Source: a virus. Taken from it: a DNA stretch of 35,119 bases. The position numbers were made by a program, and so were the translations under genes. Numbering within the stretch: the stretch's first letter is position 1; every line of letters starts with the position of its first letter. Below are positions 7,342 to 14,007 of this stretch, piece by piece. The notes below the pieces were generated by a model that was not told the origin of the DNA, did no database searches, and worked only from the letters and a program-made list of their open reading frames with translations. The stretch lies in IMG/VR virus record IMGVR_UViG_3300009068_000096, positions 1 through 35,119 of that record, one strand, 5' to 3'.

Positions 7342-9630
7342 TTAACTCCTTAACATCTTAATCAGTTCATCGTTTATAGAATACACACTACCACCAGCAG
7401 CGTATGGCGCATCCCAGCTAAAAGCATTTTTTGATCTAACAAGAGGAGTCGGCTCCTCCTTTTGCGGCGCTTGTTCTTGGCCCAGCAAAAGCCCCATTAA
7501 GAGCGAGTTTTGCTGGTTCTGTTGAGTTTGAGCAGCAGCAATAGCTGGGTCAACGGCTGGTATGGCTGGAACCAATGGCTTAACTGGAACCACAGGCTTA
7601 ACCGGAACCACAGGCTTAACAGGTTTAACGGGCTTAACAGGATTAACGGGTAGCGTTGGACTGACCACAGGATTGGTCACATCATCTATCGGCATACAAG
7701 CGTTGTCCGCAAAGCTCCAAAGCATCCCCGGCCCACAGTCAGGCTCCTCTTCGTCTTCGTCACTGACGCACATATTACCGTTCCAGTGCCAACCTTCTGG
7801 GCAGGTAGTGTCTAATTCGTCGTCATCGTCATCGTCCTCGTCAACAATAACAGGATTTGTAATGACAGGTTCTTCTTCGTCGTCCTCGTCTTCCTCGTCG
7901 TCCTCGTCAACAATAACAGGATTTGTAATGACAGGTTCTTCTATGATAGGTGGTTCTATATCTAAGATAGGTTCTTTTACGATAGGTTCTTCGTCGTTTA
8001 TGATAGGTGGTTCTATATCTAAGATAGGTTCTTCTATGATAGGTTTCGGTAATGGCAATGGTTCTTCTATAGGTTTTGGGTCTGGCTTAACTTCAGGCGT
8101 TGGTTCTACAGGATTGTTTACAACCACAGGTTGATTTGTGTTGGGGTCTACATAGGTAGAAGTGCCATCGCCGTTATCAATAACCACCGGAGGTGGCGTA
8201 GGAACACCGCCCTGATCTGGCGCAGGAGTTAATGTGGTTTCTGGAGTGGTAGGTACAACAGTTGTTTCATTGGTTACTGGGTCTGTAGACGTTGTAGTGC
8301 CGTCATCATGCGTTACCACTATTGGAACGGGGGTTACGGGAGCTTCAGTTGTTGCGGTATTGACTGGGGTTTCTTCAACCGGAGGAACGTATACAGGAGG
8401 CTGTGGAACTTCACCTTGATCCGGTGCGGGAGTTAAGGGAGTTTCCGCAGCTACCGTAGCGGCAGCGGCTTCGTCATCCGTTACCACACCCGATGCGGCT
8501 TCTGTAGCTGTTTTACTACCTGAGTTGATTGCCTTCATTGCGGCTGAAGTAAACAGCTTTGCTGGGTCAACTTCGCCGGTCGTTATAGCTTGGTTAATGG
8601 CTTGAGTGATAGTCGGCATCATTGACGCCGGAATGTCGAGGTCTTTAAAGACGCCCGATAATTCTTTGTTAACTTCACCAGATACCGCACCAGCCAAAAG
8701 AGCTTCTGGACTTATAGTTCCGTTCTTTACCAGTTGAGTAACTGCTTTTGATACTGTATTTGAAATGTCACTACCAATGCCAGCATCAGTCAAAGACTGA
8801 GCAATTCCACCGCCCAGCATAGAGAACGCGCCACCTGTAATTGTACCTATACCGCCTTTAATGGCAGCGTCAAAGGGGTCTTGCCCAGACAGAGCAGCGT
8901 TTAAACCTGATGTCAGAGCGTTCTTGCCAGCAGCGCCAGCAGCGTCAGTGATGCCTTTTATTACATCGGTGGGTAATCCTTCTAAAGCAGTGCCAATTGC
9001 TGCATTTATGCCCCCAGCCGCATCCGCTAAACCTAGCCCAGCACTTGCGGCATCAGATATCGCGCCCATCATTGGGCCACCAATAGCCGACATCATTAAC
9101 TTAAGTGGGACTCCGGCATCCAGCATTTTGTTTATAAAATCGCCACCGCTTCCATACGACCCAAGTCCAGAATTTTTAAAATACTCTTGAGTTACTGCAT
9201 TGTGAACATTTGCGGGAAGAACATAGCCGTATTCAGGGTCATACTTTGGTTTAATGCCATATTTATTCAGAACATCGGTATAACCCTTACGGTCTAGAGA
9301 CTGTCCAATTTGAAAATCGCCAGACGGGGTCGTGCCACCTACATTGCTTGAACCCCAAGAATCACCAGATTCATCCCCAGACAATTTATATTCATCTGGA
9401 ACATAGCCTTGAGAACCAAAAATATTTTTACCAGACTGGTCTGCTGCGTTCATGTAATCCCACGAACTATCCGTAGGAGTCATTTTGTAAGTAAAACCGT
9501 TCTCGCTATCGCCTTGCCTTTGGTTGTTAAATATCTGTCCCGTAGAAGTATCAACAAACGCCTCTACTTTTTCCGTTCCATTTTCACTGTCGGATTTACG
9601 GTCATATTGTGGTTGTCTGACTAATGCCAT
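7342..9630 (-). CDS. Large tail/virion-associated protein with acidic, Cys-pair and Pro-Val-Lys regions
   Basis: The frame is open from 9672, but ATG 9630 is the better start. GGGAG precedes it, it lies one base after the upstream stop, and the extra 14 residues look like noise. The 762-residue product has an N-terminal domain with Gly/Ala-rich hydrophobic helices (about residues 170-330), then a Pro/Thr-rich linker and repeats built on EEPILDIEPPI and EEPVITNPVIVDEDD with nearly pure Asp/Glu runs. Two Cys pairs follow (CPEGWHWNGNMC and CGPGMLWSFADNAC), then repeated Pro-Val-Lys triplets. A C-terminal AAGGS sequence resembles the Gly-Gly motif of its neighbours. The linker and Cys pairs suggest an extended exposed virion component. 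The family is not recognised. Confidence 0.75.
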   Translation of the reverse strand: MALVRQPQYDRKSDSENGTEKVEAFVDTSTGQIFNNQRQGDSENGFTYKMTPTDSSWDYMNAADQSGKNIFGSQGYVPDEYKLSGDESGDSWGSSNVGGTTPSGDFQIGQSLDRKGYTDVLNKYGIKPKYDPEYGYVLPANVHNAVTQEYFKNSGLGSYGSGGDFINKMLDAGVPLKLMMSAIGGPMMGAISDAASAGLGLADAAGGINAAIGTALEGLPTDVIKGITDAAGAAGKNALTSGLNAALSGQDPFDAAIKGGIGTITGGAFSMLGGGIAQSLTDAGIGSDISNTVSKAVTQLVKNGTISPEALLAGAVSGEVNKELSGVFKDLDIPASMMPTITQAINQAITTGEVDPAKLFTSAAMKAINSGSKTATEAASGVVTDDEAAAATVAAETPLTPAPDQGEVPQPPVYVPPVEETPVNTATTEAPVTPVPIVVTHDDGTTTSTDPVTNETTVVPTTPETTLTPAPDQGGVPTPPPVVIDNGDGTSTYVDPNTNQPVVVNNPVEPTPEVKPDPKPIEEPLPLPKPIIEEPILDIEPPIINDEEPIVKEPILDIEPPIIEEPVITNPVIVDEDDEEDEDDEEEPVITNPVIVDEDDDDDDELDTTCPEGWHWNGNMCVSDEDEEEPDCGPGMLWSFADNACMPIDDVTNPVVSPTLPVNPVKPVKPVKPVVPVKPVVPVKPLVPAIPAVDPAIAAAQTQQNQQNSLLMGLLLGQEQAPQKEEPTPLVRSKNAFSWDAPYAAGGSVYSINDELIKMLRS
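7832..7942. repeat. 45-bp direct repeat inside the acidic region
   Basis: Positions 7832-7876 and 7898-7942 are identical over 45 bases. They encode copies of the EEPVITNPVIVDEDD unit in the 762-aa protein. The perfect identity suggests a recent duplication or gene-conversion hot spot. Confidence 0.8.
7943..8033. repeat. 34-bp direct repeat inside the Ile/Pro linker
   Basis: Positions 7943-7976 and 8000-8033 are identical over 34 bases and encode the EEPILDIEPPI-type unit (one copy reads KEPILDIEPPI). They lie beside the acidic repeat in the same gene. Confidence 0.8.
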
Positions 9631-9631
9631 C

Positions 9632-10282
9632 TCAAGCTCCCGGCAATGCTGAAACAAAGGACAATGTAGCAATCACAGAGGCTGTGGTTGGGCGGGTGGG
9701 GGTAACTCCGGCAGCGTAGTATTGAAGGGAGACTTGGGCATCATCCGTAGACCACCACAACTCTACATACTGGCTTGCTTGTAGCTCAACAAAGTAGTTC
9801 CAAGCTGCAATGGTATGCCCGTTTACACCGCCATGCTTATTAGGCACCGAAACAAGACTGTTAGACCCAACCACATCTGCGCCGTTTACACGCATCCAGA
9901 CACTTGCATCATGTAGTTGGGTATCGGCGTTCTCAAACTGACCAGACCATTGCAGGTTATAGATACCTGCTGTAGTTACCGTTATTCTAGAGTTACTCAC
10001 CACAGACACAGCATTAGAATAGTCTGTGACGTTAAACGTCATTGCGGTTGCTGTGTTTACTGTGGCGGTCTGGTCAACCCCGGACTGAAAAGCGCCATGA
10101 GGGAACTGAATATTAGCCCCGCCGTTGACGCTCAGTATGGCGTTTAAACCATTGCACAGCCTATTAAAGAACAAACGAAGCACGTTGTTAGTCTGATCTT
10201 GGTAAGCACGAGCGTAGTCATCCGTTGCTTGTGGAAGGGCGGGAGGGTCTACCTTGCGGATGTAGTTAGTGGTTGTGGTCAT
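9632..10282 (-). CDS. C1q/jelly-roll-like virion adhesin
   Basis: This 216-residue protein has a short helical N-terminus and then an all-beta domain of about 130 residues. The features YNLQWSGQFEN, VWMRVNGADVVGS, WNYFVELQASQYVELWW and a terminal aromatic/hydrophobic strand are typical of the C1q/TNF-like trimeric jelly roll found in phage tail proteins. Known: such domains trimerise and often bind surface glycans. Inferred: it is a receptor-binding or fibre-tip component. The start overlaps the end of the gp10-like gene by four bases (ATGA), indicating translational coupling. It contains a GTTTAAAC site at 10142-10149, coded as part of Gly-Leu-Asn. Confidence 0.72.
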   Translation of the reverse strand: MTTTTNYIRKVDPPALPQATDDYARAYQDQTNNVLRLFFNRLCNGLNAILSVNGGANIQFPHGAFQSGVDQTATVNTATAMTFNVTDYSNAVSVVSNSRITVTTAGIYNLQWSGQFENADTQLHDASVWMRVNGADVVGSNSLVSVPNKHGGVNGHTIAAWNYFVELQASQYVELWWSTDDAQVSLQYYAAGVTPTRPTTASVIATLSFVSALPGA

Positions 10283-12375
10283 CTGCGACCATCTTGCCTG
10301 ATATCAAGTCTAGGAGAACCCAACTGCCATTGCACACCCAGAGCCGTTGACCGCACCTCCATCACCAACTGCCTACCTCTGACGCGGGTATTAATCTGAC
10401 CAGTGAATTCCTCAATTGGCAAGATCGCTGTCCGAGTCACAGCCGCCGCCCCACTAGGGGTCGTAGAACCGCCCACAGAAACTGGACTGTTATAGCCAGA
10501 ACCTGAGTTCTGTAACGGCTTGAGATACATTGTCACACTGGGAGAGGCGGCTGTAGACCCACTGAACGTGATATCAGGTAACACACGCCAGACAAAGCCA
10601 AACTTATATCCGTCATCAATATCAAACTCAGCGGACGAGATATATGATTCTATGGCTACCGGCGTCCCAGTGGTGTCGTCATCCAGACCTAATTCGTGGT
10701 CTACCAAGTTTTTGTCATAGGTAGCAGCCAGCGGGTAATTCCGAATCCCCGAGTCTAACCAAGCAGTCCTACCCATCGTGCCGTAATACCACGCCCCAGC
10801 ACCTTGGTTTTCAACATAGTTATAAATCACATAACGGTCTACAACAGTCGAGCCTAACGAACAGTAAAACCACCAAATCTCATTAAACCCCTCGTTAGTG
10901 GACGCAAAAACTTGAGCATACTGAGCCTTGTCAATATCTTCAAATATAAACCGTAGCAAATCACAGTTAAGCGTCTGGCTGCGTCCGTCGTATTTGTAGA
11001 ACTTATCTACCCCCATCCAGTAAGACACACCGTTAGCATAAGCCACTGCATTAGGCCCAGCAATGGAGATGTTATCCGCCATAAGCTGCGTTCCCCAGAT
11101 CACGGGTGGGCCAAGATATTGGAGGGAATACAAGGCAGAATCAGTCCAGACCAAAATCTCCTGACGAGACTGATTGGTAGCAACGATTTTAGAACCATGC
11201 GATAACCGAACATCCCCTGCCTGATTGGTTGGGTCTGGAGTCCAATCGGTAAAAGATTCTTGGTCTGACCACCGAATAAGCAAGGGGTCTTGAATGGTAC
11301 TACCAAGCTCATTAGCGCCCATACAAAACACAAACCTGCTTGTATCGGAAATTAACAGGCAGTTCTGGTATATAGGTACGTCTGAGGCACCACTAATAGA
11401 AACAATATTTATACCGCGTGGTGATATGGAATGCACACCAGACTGACTGCCGCTGGTATTGATAGCGGCCCCGCCTACGGTAAGAGCTAGGCTAAAGGTC
11501 GTTCCGGTAGTCCGTACGTAGTAGACAGTTCCAACTAGCAATCCAGTCGGCAAAGCCCCTGTAGTTGTAAGAGTAATGGCTGTGTTAATTGGTAAGCTAA
11601 TGGTAGAAGTAACGACACCGGGGGTAGCAATTGTGACGGTAAACGTCTTTGGCAAGGTGCCTATCGTTGCATTCCAGTAGTAGATGCCGCCGCCCCTTGG
11701 CCCGTAGATCAAGTCCTGACCAAAGTTTGCTTGGTTCCATATGCGGATAGGTTCAGTTGAGGAAGTCCCATTGCCCCATGTTCCGGTATTCCACCCGCCA
11801 GCGCCCCAACCAACCAGCGCAGTAGCTATCTCTGGGCCTACATCAATGGTTGAAACCGCATATACAGTGCCTCCACCCGCCGCAACAGTAGAAGTTGCAT
11901 TAGAACTTGCGGTGATAGTGTATGTAGCACCGCTGACATAGGTAATCTGATACTCACCAGATATGGTCAAACCACCCACAGCAGTGCCGCCAGTGAAGGT
12001 CACGAAGTTACCGTTAGAACCACCAGCGCCAGTTACAGTTACGATGGGGGAACCGCTAACAGTAGCAAAAGGATTTGTCAGGGTAACAACAGTTTGATTT
12101 GGGGTAACGTCGTCGTATGAACCACCTTGGGTGATATAGAATTTAAGGTTGGTACCAACGCCGGTTAATCTAACTGCACCCAGTGTTATCCATGCCCACA
12201 ACGAACGACATATACCTAAAAAAGTATTGGTAGAAATACGGCTCCAACCACCGATCTTCTCAGGTGTGCCTTGGCGAAAACGAACCTTGTCGGATTCATA
12301 CCAGCCGTTCTCGTTGGTATAGCGAGTGTTCTCTCTATTGACCCCACTTTTAAGTTTTAGTTTTTGTAACGGCAT
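10279..12375 (-). CDS. P22 gp10-like tail/DNA-stabilisation protein with two inserted beta domains
   Basis: This is a 698-residue beta-rich protein. The N-terminus (GWYESDKVRFRQGTPEKIGG) and the central region (LIRWSDQES, ILVWTDSALYSLQYLG, YANGVSYWMGVDKFYKYDG, YVIYNY) resemble the propeller-like tail-closure proteins related to P22 gp10, which plug and stabilise packaged DNA below the portal. Two Gly/Thr-rich beta segments (about residues 100-175 and 241-318) look inserted; the second interrupts a strand context between IYYWN and RGINIV. Both resemble adhesion-like domains found in other tail proteins. It follows the lysozyme gene with a one-base gap. The assignment rests on pattern recognition; a general tail-hub protein is the alternative. 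Confidence 0.65.
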   Translation of the reverse strand: MPLQKLKLKSGVNRENTRYTNENGWYESDKVRFRQGTPEKIGGWSRISTNTFLGICRSLWAWITLGAVRLTGVGTNLKFYITQGGSYDDVTPNQTVVTLTNPFATVSGSPIVTVTGAGGSNGNFVTFTGGTAVGGLTISGEYQITYVSGATYTITASSNATSTVAAGGGTVYAVSTIDVGPEIATALVGWGAGGWNTGTWGNGTSSTEPIRIWNQANFGQDLIYGPRGGGIYYWNATIGTLPKTFTVTIATPGVVTSTISLPINTAITLTTTGALPTGLLVGTVYYVRTTGTTFSLALTVGGAAINTSGSQSGVHSISPRGINIVSISGASDVPIYQNCLLISDTSRFVFCMGANELGSTIQDPLLIRWSDQESFTDWTPDPTNQAGDVRLSHGSKIVATNQSRQEILVWTDSALYSLQYLGPPVIWGTQLMADNISIAGPNAVAYANGVSYWMGVDKFYKYDGRSQTLNCDLLRFIFEDIDKAQYAQVFASTNEGFNEIWWFYCSLGSTVVDRYVIYNYVENQGAGAWYYGTMGRTAWLDSGIRNYPLAATYDKNLVDHELGLDDDTTGTPVAIESYISSAEFDIDDGYKFGFVWRVLPDITFSGSTAASPSVTMYLKPLQNSGSGYNSPVSVGGSTTPSGAAAVTRTAILPIEEFTGQINTRVRGRQLVMEVRSTALGVQWQLGSPRLDIRQDGRR

Positions 12376-12376
12376 C

Positions 12377-12823
12377 TTATGCCCCTAAATATACGGCACG
12401 TTCGTCTTTTCGACGGTTTACCAGCCCCTGAAAGACTTTACCCCCTGCCTTGGTATACAGCAAAAAACCGTCCGCAGCACCTTCAAACTCACCCCGATTG
12501 TGCTTCATGCGGATGCTGGCTCGCTGGAGTCCACCTGCCCCTAAATTAAACGCAAAGGAGACAAGTGCATCAAAGCGAGGCTGAGTAAGATTAACAGGAC
12601 ATAATCTGCATACCCAAGACTCAAAACGAACAAGGTCTTTTTTAAGAAGCGCATGAACTTCCTCCAGTGTAAGGGTCTTGCTCCATTCGTCAGGTAACGA
12701 CTTCCCATCGCCAATCAGATGCCCGACACCCACCGTCCAGAGGCCAATGCAGTCCTGATAGGGCTTACGACGCACCCCCTCATGGTGACACAACATCTCA
12801 ATGGCTTTGTCGGAGACGTTCAT
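12377..12823 (-). CDS. Endolysin, GH24 phage-type lysozyme (muramidase)
   Basis: This 148-residue protein hydrolyses the beta-1,4 bond between N-acetylmuramic acid and N-acetylglucosamine to release progeny. The catalytic triad is visible with exactly the T4 lysozyme spacing: Glu15 (in HHEG), Asp24 (in YQD) and Thr30 (in LWTVGVGH). The later segments LVSFAFNLG and GLVNRRKDERAVYL are also typical of the family, and the length is normal. No signal peptide or N-terminal membrane anchor is visible, so it should depend on the holin to reach the peptidoglycan. The ATG overlaps the end of the 3-TM holin gene by four bases. Confidence 0.95.
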   Translation of the reverse strand: MNVSDKAIEMLCHHEGVRRKPYQDCIGLWTVGVGHLIGDGKSLPDEWSKTLTLEEVHALLKKDLVRFESWVCRLCPVNLTQPRFDALVSFAFNLGAGGLQRASIRMKHNRGEFEGAADGFLLYTKAGGKVFQGLVNRRKDERAVYLGA

Positions 12824-13326
12824 TTCTTGCTGAAAGCCTGTGTTCCGAACCAGAACGAAACAATGGATGCCCAGATAGTCTGGGTATCGTCATCCCACAA
12901 CTGATCCAGCGCCACGTTGAATTCTACGCCGGTCTTGAATGCGTAGATAAATCCAAACACCTCCACAAACACAAACATAATAAACATGCCGTAGGTGATG
13001 GCAGGACGCACCATAGCCCTTGCATTGATCACCCAAGTGCTTGCCCCCTGACCTATGGCTATGTCGTGCGCGTAGAGGCTTTGGCGCTCTTCCAATGCGG
13101 CGTGTGTGTTAGCTACGTCCGCGTTGATCTGGAGTTGCTCAGTTTGGATATGCTCAATGCGTTCCTGAACCTCCAACCCTGCCCTCTTGAGCGTTAGTTC
13201 ACGTTCCGTTTGCATTTGAGCCAACGTGACTTCATGCTTCTTGTCAGCACGATCCTGAAAGAAATCCAACAGCTTTGGCACACCACCGGATAGGAAAGAG
13301 ATAACCGTAGTGAGGAGAGTAAACAT
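12820..13326 (-). CDS. Holin, 3-TM (gene-transfer-agent release) type
   Basis: This is a 168-residue protein. It has a hydrophobic N-terminus (LLTTVISFLSGGV), a long charged coiled coil (about 25-90, Lys/Glu/Gln-rich), then a WVINARAMVRPAITYGMFIMFVFVEVFG-type segment and a C-terminal hydrophobic WASIVSFWFG stretch. This layout, with the Arg-Pro before the second membrane helix, matches the family known as holins of 3 TMs. It would permeabilise the inner membrane for the adjacent lysozyme. The start is coupled to the preceding 51-aa gene by TAATG, and the end overlaps the lysozyme start. Confidence 0.85.
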   Translation of the reverse strand: MFTLLTTVISFLSGGVPKLLDFFQDRADKKHEVTLAQMQTERELTLKRAGLEVQERIEHIQTEQLQINADVANTHAALEERQSLYAHDIAIGQGASTWVINARAMVRPAITYGMFIMFVFVEVFGFIYAFKTGVEFNVALDQLWDDDTQTIWASIVSFWFGTQAFSKK

Positions 13327-13481
13327 TATTTATCACCCCTTTTGTTCCAAAGCTCAAACAGCGTTTTGATCTTTTCTTCAATTACAGCTACACGCAGGTC
13401 GATCTTGGACAGCACAATGATGAGCGTGATTAGGGCAAGCAGGATGGGCCAAGCCTTCACCAGCATATCAAACGTGTCCAT
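13326..13481 (-). CDS. Small single-TM membrane protein of the lysis cassette
   Basis: This short frame codes for 51 residues. It has a hydrophobic helix (WPILLALITLIIVLS, about 11-25) and then a charged amphipathic tail (KIDLRVAVIEEKIKTLFELWNKRGDK). Its TAA shares one base with the holin ATG, and its own ATG starts directly after the stop of the 56-aa gene upstream. Size, topology and position suggest a holin, antiholin or spanin-like accessory. No lipobox or signal peptidase site is visible. The function is inferred from context only. Confidence 0.75.
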   Translation of the reverse strand: MDTFDMLVKAWPILLALITLIIVLSKIDLRVAVIEEKIKTLFELWNKRGDK

Positions 13482-13652
13482 CTACCCCGCCTTTGTCACA
13501 AGATGCAGCAGTAACATAATGATGGCACCCGCCGCCGTCAGGCCAACGGCTTCAATGCGCTTTAAACGGGCGTTGATGCTCTCATACCGCAATTCGCAAA
13601 CAGCTTCATGCGTGTTCACGCGGCCCTCAATTTCTGTGACAGATGCCATCAT
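13482..13652 (-). CDS. Small membrane protein of the lysis cassette (TM hairpin-less, C-terminal helix)
   Basis: This short frame codes for 56 residues. A charged amphipathic N-terminal half (EIEGRVNTHEAVCELRYESINARLKRIEA) is followed by a C-terminal hydrophobic helix (VGLTAAGAIIMLLLHLV). The arrangement is the mirror of its 51-aa neighbour and resembles the small hemolysin-XhlA-like proteins (coiled coil plus one membrane helix) found beside lysozymes. The stop TAG abuts the next ATG. Two successive ATG codons (13652, 13649) are possible starts. Assignment to the lysis cassette comes from position and topology. Confidence 0.72.
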   Translation of the reverse strand: MMASVTEIEGRVNTHEAVCELRYESINARLKRIEAVGLTAAGAIIMLLLHLVTKAG

Positions 13653-13660
13653 GTTAATCC

Positions 13661-13825
13661 TTACGCGGCTTCGATTACGGTTTCATCTTTGGGCTGCTCG
13701 ACTTGCGGCTGCGCTTGGCTTTGAACCTTGACGATCAACGGAAAGCAGCCTGATTTCGACGGTAATTCACCAAGCATGTTCAAGATGAATTGCACTTCGT
13801 TCTGTTCCAGTTCCAGCTTAATCAT
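13661..13825 (-). CDS. Small hypothetical protein, Gln/Glu-rich tail
   Basis: This short frame codes for 54 residues and begins KLELEQNEVQFILNMLGELP. It continues with a hydrophobic strand, CFPLIVKV, and ends in a Gln/Pro/Glu-rich tail. The N-terminal pattern is common in small phage proteins that lie between tail-fibre and lysis genes, but I do not know a function. There is no transmembrane segment. The ATG shares one base with the stop of the 60-aa holin-like gene (TAATG), so the two are translationally coupled. Confidence 0.7.
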   Translation of the reverse strand: MIKLELEQNEVQFILNMLGELPSKSGCFPLIVKVQSQAQPQVEQPKDETVIEAA

Positions 13826-14007
13826 TACTTATCCCCTATGGGTTGAGTTGTGAGTAGACGCAAAATAACGATGCCCACCGAGATCGTAATCCCGACAAAC
13901 ATCTGTGCTACCGGCGTCATCGGCAGCAAACCTATATAGCCCTGAACGATGGACAAGACTGCAATAACAATCGCATACCAGACGGTTTTAGACTTGAGCA
14001 GGTTCAT
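13825..14007 (-). CDS. Holin-like two-TM membrane protein
   Basis: A 60-residue protein with two hydrophobic helices (VWYAIVIAVLSIVQGYIGLL and MFVGITISVGIVILRLL), a short loop with Pro, and a polar C-terminus. It resembles small class II holin-like proteins. Its start overlaps the tail-fibre stop by four bases (ATGA) and its stop overlaps the following start. With the 3-TM holin downstream, this would be a second membrane-active component, perhaps an antiholin or pinholin. The exact role cannot be read from the sequence. Confidence 0.75.
   Translation of the reverse strand: MNLLKSKTVWYAIVIAVLSIVQGYIGLLPMTPVAQMFVGITISVGIVILRLLTTQPIGDK

Noticed and set aside
7562-8134. Plus-strand Ser/Gly/Thr-repeat frame of 190 codons
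   Set aside because: The repeats are the reverse complement of the acidic and Pro-Val-Lys codons of the real minus-strand gene.
7342-9672. ATG start at 9672 for the 762-aa protein
   Set aside because: It would overlap the adhesin gene by 41 bases without a binding site; ATG 9630 follows GGGAG.
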